A stretch of DNA of 64,000 nucleotides. It comes from Anaerolentibacter hominis. Lineage in GTDB: Bacteria > Bacillota > Clostridia > Lachnospirales > Lachnospiraceae. Location: NCBI RefSeq assembly GCF_032380675.1, contig NZ_JAWDIX010000001.1, forward strand, positions 1,054,001 to 1,118,000. Direction: 5' to 3'. The notes beneath the pieces were generated by a model. That model saw nothing but the letters and a program-made list of their open reading frames with translations. It did not search any database and was not told the origin of the DNA. The position numbers were made by a program, and so were the translations under genes. Positions 1-8,400 of the stretch are shown piece after piece; the stretch's first letter is position 1; every line of letters begins with the position of its first letter.

Positions 1-2
1 TG

Positions 3-476
3 GTAACGCTGCATGGCTGGCTTACTATGACGGAATTTACGGATCTGATCACCATTGCGGAGATGACTCCCGGACCGATTGCGGTCAATTCAGCCACATT
101 TGTGGGGACACATATCGCAGGTCTCCCGGGCGCGTTAATCGCCACAGCCGGCTGTATCCTGCCGTCCTGTATTATTGTTTCTATTTTAGCGTACTGCTAT
201 TATAAATACAGACAGTCCACCATGATTCAGGATGTATTAAGCACGCTGCGTCCGGTGGTGGTAGCGCTGATCGCCTCCGCGGGACTCAATATTCTGATTA
301 TGGCCTTCTGGAACGGAACCTTCTCTTTGTCCGGCATTCTGGATGCCAACTGGGCAAATGTGGTATTCTTTGCGATAGCAATGTTTTTGCTGCGGAAATT
401 TAAAATGAATCCGATCCATGTCATGCTGCTGTGCGGGCTGGCGGGAGTGGTCACAAAGGTGGTCCTGAAAATATAA
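3..476 (+). CDS. Chromate transporter family protein (3' part only)
   Basis: The reading frame is open from the left edge, so the true start lies outside the window; the first ATG inside, at 27, is internal. The visible 157 residues carry the family signature TPGPIAVNSATFVG directly after a W-L-T-M-T-E-F stretch, followed by several hydrophobic membrane segments. Members of the ChrA/CHR family are inner-membrane anion transporters; in Clostridia they often occur as two adjacent half-size genes, and the short C-terminus here (ending VVTKVVLKI) would suit such a half-size subunit. Substrate is not provable from sequence: chromate export is the family name, not a demonstrated role. A bidirectional terminator follows directly. 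Confidence 0.85.
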   Translation, partial: VTLHGWLTMTEFTDLITIAEMTPGPIAVNSATFVGTHIAGLPGALIATAGCILPSCIIVSILAYCYYKYRQSTMIQDVLSTLRPVVVALIASAGLNILIMAFWNGTFSLSGILDANWANVVFFAIAMFLLRKFKMNPIHVMLLCGLAGVVTKVVLKI

Positions 477-490
477 AAATAGTGAGAAAA

Positions 491-526
491 AATAAAAGCG
501 CCTTGAAAGGCGCTTTTATTTTTTGA
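491..526. terminator. Bidirectional rho-independent terminator
   Basis: An 11-bp perfect stem (TAAAAGCGCCT at 493-503 with AGGCGCTTTTA at 508-518) closes a TGAA loop. It has a T run on the plus side and, read on the other strand, another T run, so it can end both the chromate transporter transcript and the convergent uraA transcript. Confidence 0.9.
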
Positions 527-570
527 CGGCCGCTTTGCGGCCAATTCTTCTTTTCATCTGCCGTTATAAA

Positions 571-1860
571 TTACTCTTCAAATTCCAGCACATCGTCCTT
601 GCCCTTGGGAAGAACCAGAGCCAGGATAATACCTACTACAGCAGCCAGCGCAAGACCGGAGATGGTCACTGTACCGGTGATCGGGATACTGTCGCAGCCA
701 ATTCCGAGAACCACGATGATCGAAGCGATCATCAGGTTTCGGCTGTTGCCGAAGTTTAATCTGGAATTGATCAGGATACGGACGCCGACCGCCGCGATCA
801 TACCGTAGAGAACGATACTGATACCGCCGCTGACAGGACCGGGAATACTGGAAATAACCGCCCCGAACTTACCGATCAGTCCCAGGATGATGGAGAAGAC
901 AGCCGCGATCCGGATGATAGACGGATCATAGTTCTTGGTAACTGCCAGAACGCCGGTGTTTTCACCGTAGGTTGTATTGGCAGGGCCGCCGATCAGTCCT
1001 GCAAATGCGGTAGCGATACCGTCGCCCAGGATTGTTCTGTGGATGCCGGGGTCTACCATAAAGTTCTGACCGCAGACCGCACTGTTGGTGGTGATATCGC
1101 CCACATGCTCGATCAGGGTGACAAAAGCGATAGGCGCAATGGCCAGGATGGCATCCGCCCGGAATACCGGTGCGCATAAAATCTGGGACAGCACGTCCTT
1201 ATCCGCAACGGAGAAGAAATGTGCGGCGGAAACGCTGGACAGATCCAGAAAGCCCATGGGGATGCAAATCAGATAACCGACTATGATAGCAAACAGAATC
1301 GGCATCAGGTTGAACATGCCTTTTGCAAAGACGGAAATGATGACAATGGTAGCCAGCACGCAGGTGGTGACCAGCACTGCCTTCAGACTGAACTCTCCAT
1401 TATAATAGAAGGCGGAACCGATTGCCGTGGAGCTTAAACGCAGACCGATTACGATAATCATAGGACCGGTTACAATAGGCGGAAGCAGCTTATTTACCTT
1501 CTCATAGCCTACCAGTTTAATCAGCAGGGAGAAGACCATATAAATAAGGCCGGCCACAATCAACGCTCCCTTTACTGCCGCCAGCTTGTCCAGAAAATCA
1601 GGATCGCCCATACGAGAATCCCCTATCACTGCTATAATACCGCCCATAAAGGCAAAACTGGAACCTAAAAATACAGGTACTTTTCTCTTTGTTACCATGT
1701 GGAAAATCAAGGTTCCGATACCGGCAGCGATCAATGTGATGGATGTATTCAGACCTGTAAGAGCCGGAACCAGTACCGTCGCACCGAACATAGCCAGTAC
1801 ATGCTGAAGCCCCAGAATCAGCTTCTTTGAAAAACTTTTTTCCGCAACATTATTCCCCAT
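571..1860 (-). CDS. uraA: Uracil permease (NCS2 family uracil:proton symporter)
   Basis: A 429-residue polytopic membrane protein, the usual length for UraA/PyrP. It imports uracil with protons for salvage. Near the N-terminus it has the family stretch LGLQHVLAMFGATVLVPALT; the two acidic residues expected in the nucleobase site are visible as FVTLIEHVGD (about residue 250) and YGENTGVLAVT (about residue 300), with many hydrophobic helices between. The start ATG at 1860 is preceded on the minus strand by an AAGGAGGGG ribosome binding site. Its leader of about 170 nt carries a strong hairpin and lies behind a consensus promoter. The salvage enzyme upp lies elsewhere in the window (39984-40613), not in the same operon. 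A xanthine or other nucleobase specificity is less likely because the sequence matches the uracil branch throughout. Confidence 0.93.
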   Translation of the reverse strand: MGNNVAEKSFSKKLILGLQHVLAMFGATVLVPALTGLNTSITLIAAGIGTLIFHMVTKRKVPVFLGSSFAFMGGIIAVIGDSRMGDPDFLDKLAAVKGALIVAGLIYMVFSLLIKLVGYEKVNKLLPPIVTGPMIIVIGLRLSSTAIGSAFYYNGEFSLKAVLVTTCVLATIVIISVFAKGMFNLMPILFAIIVGYLICIPMGFLDLSSVSAAHFFSVADKDVLSQILCAPVFRADAILAIAPIAFVTLIEHVGDITTNSAVCGQNFMVDPGIHRTILGDGIATAFAGLIGGPANTTYGENTGVLAVTKNYDPSIIRIAAVFSIILGLIGKFGAVISSIPGPVSGGISIVLYGMIAAVGVRILINSRLNFGNSRNLMIASIIVVLGIGCDSIPITGTVTISGLALAAVVGIILALVLPKGKDDVLEFEE

Positions 1861-1926
1861 AACGGAAAACCCCTCCTTTTTGTTATTGCTATGCCGTAAA
1901 GTCCGGTAAAAAATAGAAGAACAGGC

Positions 1927-1985
1927 CGTTTCAGGCCGCAGTAAAGGCTCCGAATCGCTTCCTGATGAAACGAAAGCGGAGCCTT
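1927..1985 (-). promoter_or_regulatory. Structured leader of uraA (possible attenuator)
   Basis: Read on the minus strand, AAGGCTCCG and CGGAGCCTT (outer ends 1985 and 1944) form a 9-bp stem. Its loop contains CGTTTCA, which is fully complementary to TGAAACG just downstream (1933-1927). Pairing of loop and downstream strand would compete with or stack on the hairpin, as in attenuators. No PyrR-binding consensus was recognised, so the ligand is unknown. Confidence 0.4.
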
Positions 1986-2035
1986 CCCATCATTTTAAAC
2001 CCCACGATATGACATAGTCTGTCAATCTAGGATTA

Positions 2036-2064
2036 AGTATATTTTATATCAATTTGGCTGTCAA
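2036..2064 (-). promoter_or_regulatory. Sigma-A type promoter of uraA
   Basis: On the minus strand, TTGACA (2064-2059), a 17-bp spacer and TATACT (2041-2036) fit the vegetative consensus nearly perfectly. Transcription would start near 2030, giving a leader of about 170 nt. Confidence 0.8.
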
Positions 2065-2074
2065 TAGATTTTCC

Positions 2075-2106
2075 TTGCAAAATAGGAATAAAAAGGCTAT
2101 TATAAT
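2075..2106 (+). promoter_or_regulatory. Promoter of the peptide ABC transporter operon
   Basis: TTGCAA (2075-2080) with a 17-bp spacer to TATTAT (2098-2103), or TATAAT at 2101-2106. It is back to back with the uraA promoter: the two -35 boxes are about 10 bp apart. Its position rules out translation from the upstream in-frame ATG at 2054. Confidence 0.6.
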
Positions 2107-2179
2107 ACCATCTGTCAACATGGAGGGAAAATGGCTCTGTGATGACGGATCGAAGACAAATTGCATAGGAGGAATGACT

Positions 2180-3751
2180 TTGAAGAAGCAAAAGTTATCA
2201 TTGTTTTTCATTCTGGTAACCCTGGCAGCTGTACTCTGCGGATGCAGTGACGGCAAGCAGGAGAAGGGGCCGGATGAATCCATTCCGCCGGCAGAGTCAG
2301 GGACGGCAGAGGAACCCGTTTACGGGGGATCGGTCGTCGTAGGAATTCAGCAGGATATTGATAGTCTTGACCCACACAAAGCAGTAGCGGCAGGAACGAA
2401 AGAAATTCTGTTCAATATTTATGAGGGCCTTGTGAAGCCCGACAAAGACGGAAATTTAGTTCCGGCAATAGCCGAAAGCTATACGGTGGCTCCGGATGGA
2501 AAGAGCTGTACCTTCGTTTTGAGGGACAATGTTACTTTCCACAATGGAAATCCCGTGACAGCCGAGGATGTTGTCTATTCGATCAAACGATGCGCCGGTC
2601 TACTTAAAAACGCGGAGCCAACCGTGGTGGTAGAGAAGGCGCTTTCTCATATTATAGAGGTGAATACCCCGGATGAGAAAACGGTGGAAGTGGTGCTCGA
2701 TGAGCCCAATACGGAGATCGCCGGCTATCTGACATGTGCTGTAATTCCTTCTGACAGTAAGGATCTGGAGAAAAATCCGGTTGGAACCGGACCGTTTAAA
2801 TTCCAGTCCTACACGCCGCTGGAATCACTGATTGTTGTAAACAACGACGCCTATTACGGGCAGAAGGCATATCTGGATGAGGTAACCTTTAAGATGGTGG
2901 CCAATACCGATGCGGCATTTATGGATCTGCAGAGCGGTTCCATCGATATTTATGCCTATCTGACAAGCGACCAGGCGGCTCAGCTGGAAGGAACCTTCCG
3001 GATTGAGAAGGGGACGTTAAACCTGGTGCAGGGAATCTTTCTGAACAATAAATCAGAACTATTTTCCGACAAGAGAGTCCGTCAGGCGCTGAACTATGCC
3101 GTGGATCGTCAGGGCATACTGGATATGGTAGGAAACGGAGACGGCCATATTCTGGAGAGCGACATGTTTCCGGGCTTCGGTATTTATTATTCGAAAGAAG
3201 CGGAAATGACCTATGAGCGGGACGTGGAGAAGGCTAAGGAGCTGCTGAGAGAGGCGGGCTATCCCGAAGGGATCTCCTTTACCATGATTGTCCCTTCTAA
3301 TTTCCAGTATCATGTGTCCACTGCCCAGGTTGCGGTTGAACAGCTAAAGGAAGCCGGAATCCATGTAACGCTTAAGACAGTGGAGGAGACCACATGGCTG
3401 AGTGACGTGTATACAGACCGGAATTATGACGCCACCCTGTACGGCCTGGCGGCCAAGGTAGTAGTACCGGGAAGAGTGATGGAACGGTATGCGTCGGAGG
3501 CGTCCAACAATTTTATCAACTATTCAAATCCGGAATATGATAAGGTGCTGGAGAAGGCGTTAAAAGCCACCGATCAGCAGGAGAAAATTGACTGCTATAA
3601 AGAACTGCAGCAAATGCTTGCAGATGATGCGGCCTCTGTATATTTACAGGACCCGGCCCATTTGATCGCGGTGAATCCCAAGCTGAAAGGCTATACGTTC
3701 TATCCGGTATTTGTTCAGGATATGTCAACGATCTACTATACAGCAGAGTAA
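2180..3751 (+). CDS. Peptide/nickel-type ABC transporter substrate-binding lipoprotein
   Basis: About 523 residues, SBP_bac_5 (DppA/OppA) family. It should bind an oligopeptide or similar ligand outside the membrane and pass it to the permeases encoded next. A TTG start at 2180 is chosen because AGGAGG at 2167-2172 is 7 nt away, while an in-frame ATG at 2174 is only 1 nt from it and the ATG at 2054 precedes the promoter. From this start the protein opens with MKKQKLSLFFILV and a lipobox ending L-C-G-C (Cys22), a lipoprotein signal. Family hallmarks follow: SLDPHKA, a LVPAIAESY stretch, TFHNGNPVTAEDVVYS and NPVGTGPFKF. It is the first gene of a five-gene transport and enzyme run. The ligand cannot be read from sequence; peptides, nickel chelates and glycosides are all possible in this family. 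Confidence 0.9.
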   Translation: MKKQKLSLFFILVTLAAVLCGCSDGKQEKGPDESIPPAESGTAEEPVYGGSVVVGIQQDIDSLDPHKAVAAGTKEILFNIYEGLVKPDKDGNLVPAIAESYTVAPDGKSCTFVLRDNVTFHNGNPVTAEDVVYSIKRCAGLLKNAEPTVVVEKALSHIIEVNTPDEKTVEVVLDEPNTEIAGYLTCAVIPSDSKDLEKNPVGTGPFKFQSYTPLESLIVVNNDAYYGQKAYLDEVTFKMVANTDAAFMDLQSGSIDIYAYLTSDQAAQLEGTFRIEKGTLNLVQGIFLNNKSELFSDKRVRQALNYAVDRQGILDMVGNGDGHILESDMFPGFGIYYSKEAEMTYERDVEKAKELLREAGYPEGISFTMIVPSNFQYHVSTAQVAVEQLKEAGIHVTLKTVEETTWLSDVYTDRNYDATLYGLAAKVVVPGRVMERYASEASNNFINYSNPEYDKVLEKALKATDQQEKIDCYKELQQMLADDAASVYLQDPAHLIAVNPKLKGYTFYPVFVQDMSTIYYTAE

Positions 3752-3780
3752 ATACTGCTGAGCCATAAGGAGGGTCAGGA

Positions 3781-4725
3781 ATGAGATATGCATTGAAGAA
3801 ATGTGCTGCGCTGGCAGCCACACTGCTTATCATGTCGTTCCTGACCTTTTTGGCGTTTCAGGTGATACCGGGTGACAGTGCGATGAAAAGCCTGGGAGAT
3901 TCGGCCACGCCGGAGCAGGTAGAGGCTCTCCGGGAGGAGATGGGTCTCAATAAAAGTCTGCCGGCCCGGTATGGAATCTGGCTGAAAGGAGCGCTGAGGG
4001 GCGACTTTGGAGAATCGGCAGGTTTTTCTATGCCGGTGAAGGAACTGATCCGGGATAAGATGAAGGTGACGGCTGCGCTGGCAGGCTTGTCACTGTGCCT
4101 GATTCTGGTTTTTTCCGTGCCGCTTGGACTGACCGGAATCGGAAGACGTTCCGGGCGGAAAGGGGGATTCTTTTCCTTATTGAATCAGTTTGTAATGGCG
4201 ATTCCCCCATTCTTTCTGGGGATGCTGATCACACTGGTGTTTGGTTTGCTGCTGAAATGGTTTGTGCCGGGAAGATTTCCTGGAATGAACAGCAGCTTTC
4301 TAAACATTGTCTCCTGGATGATATTTCCCGCGGTCGCTGTGGCAGTCCCCAAAATAGCCATGATGGTAAAGTTTATGCGCAGCTCTGTCTTTTCACAGAT
4401 GAATCTGAATTACGTGAGGACGGCGCGGAGCAAGGGGATGACGGAGCGCAGGGTTCTTTACGCTCATGTGCTGAAAAATGCCATGATACCGGTGATTACC
4501 TTTCTGGCCATGATTATTGCTGATATCTTTGCCGGAAGTATCGTGGTGGAGCAGGTCTTTAATCTGCCCGGCATGGGACGGCTGCTGGTTGTTTCCATTG
4601 CAAACCGGGATTTTAATGTGGTGCAGGCAATTGTACTTTATATTGCCTCGCTGGTTCTGGTTACCAATGTGATTGTGGACGTGCTGTATCATAAACTAGA
4701 TCCCAGACTGAAACTGGAGCAATAG
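3781..4725 (+). CDS. ABC transporter permease, DppB/OppB type
   Basis: A 314-residue inner-membrane permease, typical in length for the first permease of peptide importers. The N-terminus has the usual first transmembrane helix followed by FLAFQVIPGDSA, and the DATPEQVEALREEMGL-like exposed stretch that OppB proteins share. The ATPase-contacting loop is seen near residue 210 (YVRTARSKGMTERRVLYAHVLKNA). Five or six hydrophobic helices are visible. It starts 29 nt after the lipoprotein gene behind AAGGAGGG and is almost certainly cotranscribed with it. It pairs with the next gene to form the channel. Confidence 0.93.
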   Translation: MRYALKKCAALAATLLIMSFLTFLAFQVIPGDSAMKSLGDSATPEQVEALREEMGLNKSLPARYGIWLKGALRGDFGESAGFSMPVKELIRDKMKVTAALAGLSLCLILVFSVPLGLTGIGRRSGRKGGFFSLLNQFVMAIPPFFLGMLITLVFGLLLKWFVPGRFPGMNSSFLNIVSWMIFPAVAVAVPKIAMMVKFMRSSVFSQMNLNYVRTARSKGMTERRVLYAHVLKNAMIPVITFLAMIIADIFAGSIVVEQVFNLPGMGRLLVVSIANRDFNVVQAIVLYIASLVLVTNVIVDVLYHKLDPRLKLEQ

Positions 4726-4805
4726 AGCGCCACAGGCAACCGGTATTGAGCGGCAGGATCATGGAACGATGGGGAAGAATGCAGAATGGAAAGGAGGGCT
4801 GCCAG

Positions 4806-5666
4806 ATGGAAGAATACGGTGATATTCATGGAAATCCAAAACGATCTGCCGGACACGGCAGGATATATCAATGGCTCAGAAGCAGAAATGGAAACTGCCG
4901 GCTGGGCCTGCTCTTTGTGGCAGTTATCCTTTCCCTTGTGTTTGTCAGCCTCTTTTTTACGCCTTATGATCCAGATGCTATGAATGCCGGGCTAAAGCTG
5001 GACGGCCCCAGTCTTTCTCATCCCTTCGGCACCGATCAGTTTGGCAGAGATATTTTAAGCCGTGTGATGGAAGGAACCAGGACAACCTGCCTGATTGCCC
5101 TCATCACGGTGGCGGCGGGAGGCGGCATCGGTACAATACTGGGCGCACTGACCGGATATTTCGGCGGCTGGCTGGATGAGATTCTGATGAGAGTGAATGA
5201 TATGATTGCCGCTTTCCCCAGTATTCTGCTTGCACTGGTTCTGATCAGCGTGATCGGGACCGGAAAATATAATATTGTAGCGGCTTTGTCGATTATTTTT
5301 ATACCCAGCTTCGCCCGCATGGTGAGAGGTGAAGTGGCGGTGCAGAAGGAGCGGGACTATGTGAAAAATGCCCGGGTGATGGGCGTATCTCACCTGCGGA
5401 TTATTTTCGTCCATATCCTGCCCAATATTCTGCCGGTACTCCTTTCTGCGATTACGATCGGCTTTAACAATGCGGTCCTTGCGGAGGCGGGGATGAGCTT
5501 TCTGGGACTGGGAGTGCAGCCTCCGGATTCCAGCCTGGGACGGATGCTGTCCGAAGCCCAGGGATTTCTTCTGAATGCACCCTGGTATGGAATATTTCCT
5601 GGACTTATCCTGGTCATTACCGTGCTGGGCTTTGGCCTGATCAGCGAGAACAGCAGAGATAAATGA
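4806..5666 (+). CDS. ABC transporter permease, DppC/OppC type
   Basis: About 286 residues from ATG 4806, which has AAGGAGG at 4790-4796; an in-frame ATG at 4746 lacks a comparable site. The soluble N-terminus, one helix, then HPFGTDQFGRDILSR (a hallmark of the second peptide permease) and the coupling loop YVKNARVMGVSHLRI near residue 185 identify it. It forms a heterodimer with the preceding permease. The C-terminus ends soon after the last helix (GFGLISENSRDK), slightly different from the usual LGDALRDALDP ending. A purine-rich repeated spacer separates it from the ATPase gene. Confidence 0.93.
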   Translation: MEEYGDIHGNPKRSAGHGRIYQWLRSRNGNCRLGLLFVAVILSLVFVSLFFTPYDPDAMNAGLKLDGPSLSHPFGTDQFGRDILSRVMEGTRTTCLIALITVAAGGGIGTILGALTGYFGGWLDEILMRVNDMIAAFPSILLALVLISVIGTGKYNIVAALSIIFIPSFARMVRGEVAVQKERDYVKNARVMGVSHLRIIFVHILPNILPVLLSAITIGFNNAVLAEAGMSFLGLGVQPPDSSLGRMLSEAQGFLLNAPWYGIFPGLILVITVLGFGLISENSRDK

Positions 5667-5805
5667 AGAAGGAAAATTGAAGAGTGAAGAGTGAAGAACG
5701 CGGGAAGATAAGGAAAAAGGAAAAGTGAAGAGTGAAGAACGCAGAACGCAGGAAGATAAGGAAAAAGGAAAAGGGAAGAAGGAAGAACGCAGGAAGATAA
5801 GAATG
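5664..5805 (+). repeat. Purine-rich imperfect tandem repeat between permease and ATPase genes
   Basis: About two and a half copies of a 41-48 bp unit built from GAAGAACGC, GGAAGATAAG and GAAAAAGGAAAAG, beginning near 5693, 5733 and 5781, with further GAAGAGTGAAGAGT repeats before it. The strand is almost pure purine. No hairpin or T run is present, so it should not stop transcription; it reads as a simple expanded intergenic repeat. Confidence 0.8.
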
Positions 5806-5856
5806 AAAAAATAAATGACGCAGGTAGAGAAGTATTAAGATGAAGGAAGGATTGAC

Positions 5857-7437
5857 ATGGAGAAGCATTTTCTGACAGTTTCAGATCTTACCATCCAGGT
5901 GCCGAGAAGGCAGGATGGACGCAGTGTTTTGGAGACGGTTGTGAATGGAATATCCTTCTGCGTTCATGAGGGCGAGGTGGTGGGCCTGGTTGGAGAATCC
6001 GGGTCCGGCAAGTCGATTACCGCCCTGGCTGTTATGAACCTGAATTCTGAGGAAACGATTCTGTCATCCGGTTCTATCGTCCTGAATGGCATGGACCTAT
6101 TAAAGGTGAAGAAGGATGAACTCAGATCTATACGGGGCAGCGAGATGGCTATGATTTTTCAGGAGCCGATGACTTCTCTTAATCCGGTTCTGACCGTTGG
6201 AAGGCAGCTGGAGGAAATGCTGCTTTTGCATAAGAATATATCCCGGCGGGAGTGTTATGAAGAAGTAATCAAGAGGATGGGAGAGGTAGGATTAAAGCAT
6301 CCTGAGACCATATACCGGCAATATCCTCACAATCTGTCCGGAGGGATGCGTCAGCGTGTGATGATTGCCATGGCGATGTTATTAAAGCCCAGGCTGTTGA
6401 TTGCGGATGAGCCGACAACCGCGCTGGATATTACGATTCAGGCTCAGATTATCTCTCTGTTAAAGCATCTCAATGAGACGTATCATACGGCGATATTATT
6501 TATCTCCCATGACCTGGGAGTGGTAAAAAGCCTGTGCAGCAGAGTTCTTGTAATGTGTGATGGAGATATCGTGGAGGAGGGGCTCACCGATAAGGTACTC
6601 TACGCCCCGGAGCATGCTTATACAAAAAGGCTGCTGGCTGCCGTCCCTACATTAAAAACCAGATTGCGGGACGATTCAGAGCGGGGAAGCGGCACAGAGC
6701 CATCATATATCTGCCGGGCAGAAAATGTTGCGGTATCGTTTGAAAAACCCCGCAGGGGCCTCTTTCAGAAGAAGGAAAGAAAAAAAGTGCTGAAAGGTAT
6801 TTCCATGGCTGTTAAGTGTGGGGAGATCCTGGGTATCGTGGGAGAAAGCGGCTGCGGAAAAACCACACTTGCCAGAACGATTGCCGGCTTACTCAAGCCG
6901 GAAGAGGGAACTATTTCGCTGGAAGAAAAGCCGGGTCTGGTATTTCAGGACCCATATGCCAGTCTGAATCCGGCGAAAAAGGTGGGATGGATTCTGGAAG
7001 AACCGCTTCGGGTAGCCGGAACGTATTCACGGGAGGAACGCAAAAGACGGGTCCGGGAGATGATAGGGCAGATTGGAATGAAGGAGGAGTACCTGGACAG
7101 TTACATCTCCGAACTGAGCGGAGGCCAGCGGCAGCGTGTGGCAATTGGGTGCGCCCTGATGGAGCAGACGAAGTTCCTGATTCTGGACGAGCCGGTTTCT
7201 GCTCTGGACGTGACGATCCAGGCCCAGATTCTGGAGCTGCTGGCAGAGCTTCAGGAAAAACAGGGGCTTACTTATTTATTTATCTCCCATGATCTGAATG
7301 TGGTGTATCAGCTCTGCGACCGGGTACTTGTGATGCACCGGGGCAATGTGATTGAGGCCGGTCCGGTGCAGGAGGTTTATGATAACCCGCGGGAGGAATA
7401 TACGAAGGAACTGATTCGGGCGATACCGGAAATTTAG
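5857..7437 (+). CDS. Fused double-domain peptide ABC transporter ATPase (DppD-DppF type)
   Basis: A 526-residue protein with two complete ABC ATPase domains, which in many bacteria are separate genes. Domain one: Walker A GESGSGKS near residue 46, signature LSGGMRQRV near 160, Walker B LLIADEPTTALD. Domain two: Walker A GESGCGKT near residue 328, signature LSGGQRQRV near 420, Walker B FLILDEPVSALD. Both have the Q-loop FQEP/FQDP and switch histidine in ISHDL. It drives import through the two permeases encoded upstream. Start ATG 5857 follows AAGGAAGGA. The fusion is complete and no frame problem is visible. Confidence 0.93.
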   Translation: MEKHFLTVSDLTIQVPRRQDGRSVLETVVNGISFCVHEGEVVGLVGESGSGKSITALAVMNLNSEETILSSGSIVLNGMDLLKVKKDELRSIRGSEMAMIFQEPMTSLNPVLTVGRQLEEMLLLHKNISRRECYEEVIKRMGEVGLKHPETIYRQYPHNLSGGMRQRVMIAMAMLLKPRLLIADEPTTALDITIQAQIISLLKHLNETYHTAILFISHDLGVVKSLCSRVLVMCDGDIVEEGLTDKVLYAPEHAYTKRLLAAVPTLKTRLRDDSERGSGTEPSYICRAENVAVSFEKPRRGLFQKKERKKVLKGISMAVKCGEILGIVGESGCGKTTLARTIAGLLKPEEGTISLEEKPGLVFQDPYASLNPAKKVGWILEEPLRVAGTYSREERKRRVREMIGQIGMKEEYLDSYISELSGGQRQRVAIGCALMEQTKFLILDEPVSALDVTIQAQILELLAELQEKQGLTYLFISHDLNVVYQLCDRVLVMHRGNVIEAGPVQEVYDNPREEYTKELIRAIPEI

Positions 7438-7503
7438 AAGAGTGAAATGAGAAAAGTGAAATCTGCGGCATAGCCGTAAATGAATTTATGATTTGGGGAA
7501 GGG

Positions 7504-8400
7504 ATGAATGTTATGGTTCTTTTAGGGGAGTCCGGGAGAGCGCAGAGGGTGATTGATTTTCATACGCATATTTTTCCGGAGAAGATTGCAGGCGCTACGA
7601 TTGCTAAGCTTGAGAGTGTGGGAGGGATCAAGGCCCATACTGACGGTACGTTAGCCGGGTTAAAGGATTCGATGATGGCTTCTGGTGTGGATTTATCGGT
7701 GGTGCTTCCGGTGGTGACGAAGCCGGGGCAGTTTGTTTCTGTGAACCGCTATGCAGCGGAGATTTCGGAGCGGGACGGGATTGTTTCCTTTGGCGGTGTG
7801 CATCCGGATACGGAAAACGGGAAAGCGGAGATTGATGAGATCGTTTCTATGGGCTTGAAGGGGATTAAGCTCCATCCGGATTATCAGAATGTTTTTGTAG
7901 ATGATATCCGGTATCTTCGGATTATTTCCTATGCTTTGGAAAAAGGCCTCTTGATTACGTTTCACGCAGGTGTGGACATCGGGCTTCCGGAACCGGTTCA
8001 CTGTACGCCGGAGCGTTCTCTCCATATGATCCGGGAGGTGGGAGCGGATAAGAAAACCCAGGCCCAGATGATTTTTGCACATACAGGCGGCTGGCGGTAC
8101 TGGAATGAGGTGGAGGATTATCTGGTGGATACCGGCTGTTATCTTGACATCAGTTTCTCTCTGGACTATATTGCGCCGGAACAGTTTGTCAGAATCGCCA
8201 GGAGCCATGGCACGGAGAAGATTCTTTTTGCCACCGATTCTCCCTGGGGAGGGCAGGCGGAGGATATCCGAGCGATTCAGATGCTGGGGCTTACGGACGC
8301 CGAGCTGGACCGGATCTTATACCGCAATGGAGCAGAGCTTTTAAATGGCCGGTGCATCAATTGTGAGAGTATGATTACGGAGCGGGGACGGGACGAATAG
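7504..8400 (+). CDS. Metal-dependent amidohydrolase family protein
   Basis: A 298-residue TIM-barrel hydrolase of the amidohydrolase-2 type. Metal ligands are visible: FHTHIFPE (His20, His22), a GIKLHPDYQ strand near residue 121, FHAGVD near 157, AHTGG near 196 and the late aspartate in FATDSPWGG near 247. Enzymes of this group hydrolyse or decarboxylate small cyclic or carboxylated substrates; the exact reaction is unknown here. It follows the peptide-type importer by 66 bp and abuts the next gene (TAG then ATG with no gap), so it may process the imported compound. ATG 7504 has a GGGGAAGGG site; an in-frame ATG at 7513 is an alternative start. Confidence 0.85.
   Translation: MNVMVLLGESGRAQRVIDFHTHIFPEKIAGATIAKLESVGGIKAHTDGTLAGLKDSMMASGVDLSVVLPVVTKPGQFVSVNRYAAEISERDGIVSFGGVHPDTENGKAEIDEIVSMGLKGIKLHPDYQNVFVDDIRYLRIISYALEKGLLITFHAGVDIGLPEPVHCTPERSLHMIREVGADKKTQAQMIFAHTGGWRYWNEVEDYLVDTGCYLDISFSLDYIAPEQFVRIARSHGTEKILFATDSPWGGQAEDIRAIQMLGLTDAELDRILYRNGAELLNGRCINCESMITERGRDE

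Noticed and set aside
2054..2179. N-terminal extension of the lipoprotein from ATG 2054
   Set aside because: This ATG lies upstream of the operon promoter, and the lipoprotein signal starts at 2180 behind AGGAGG.
5641..5868. Minus-strand ORF of 75 codons with a repeated Phe/Leu pattern
   Set aside because: It only reflects the complement of the purine-rich repeat; it has no ribosome binding site and no protein-like composition.
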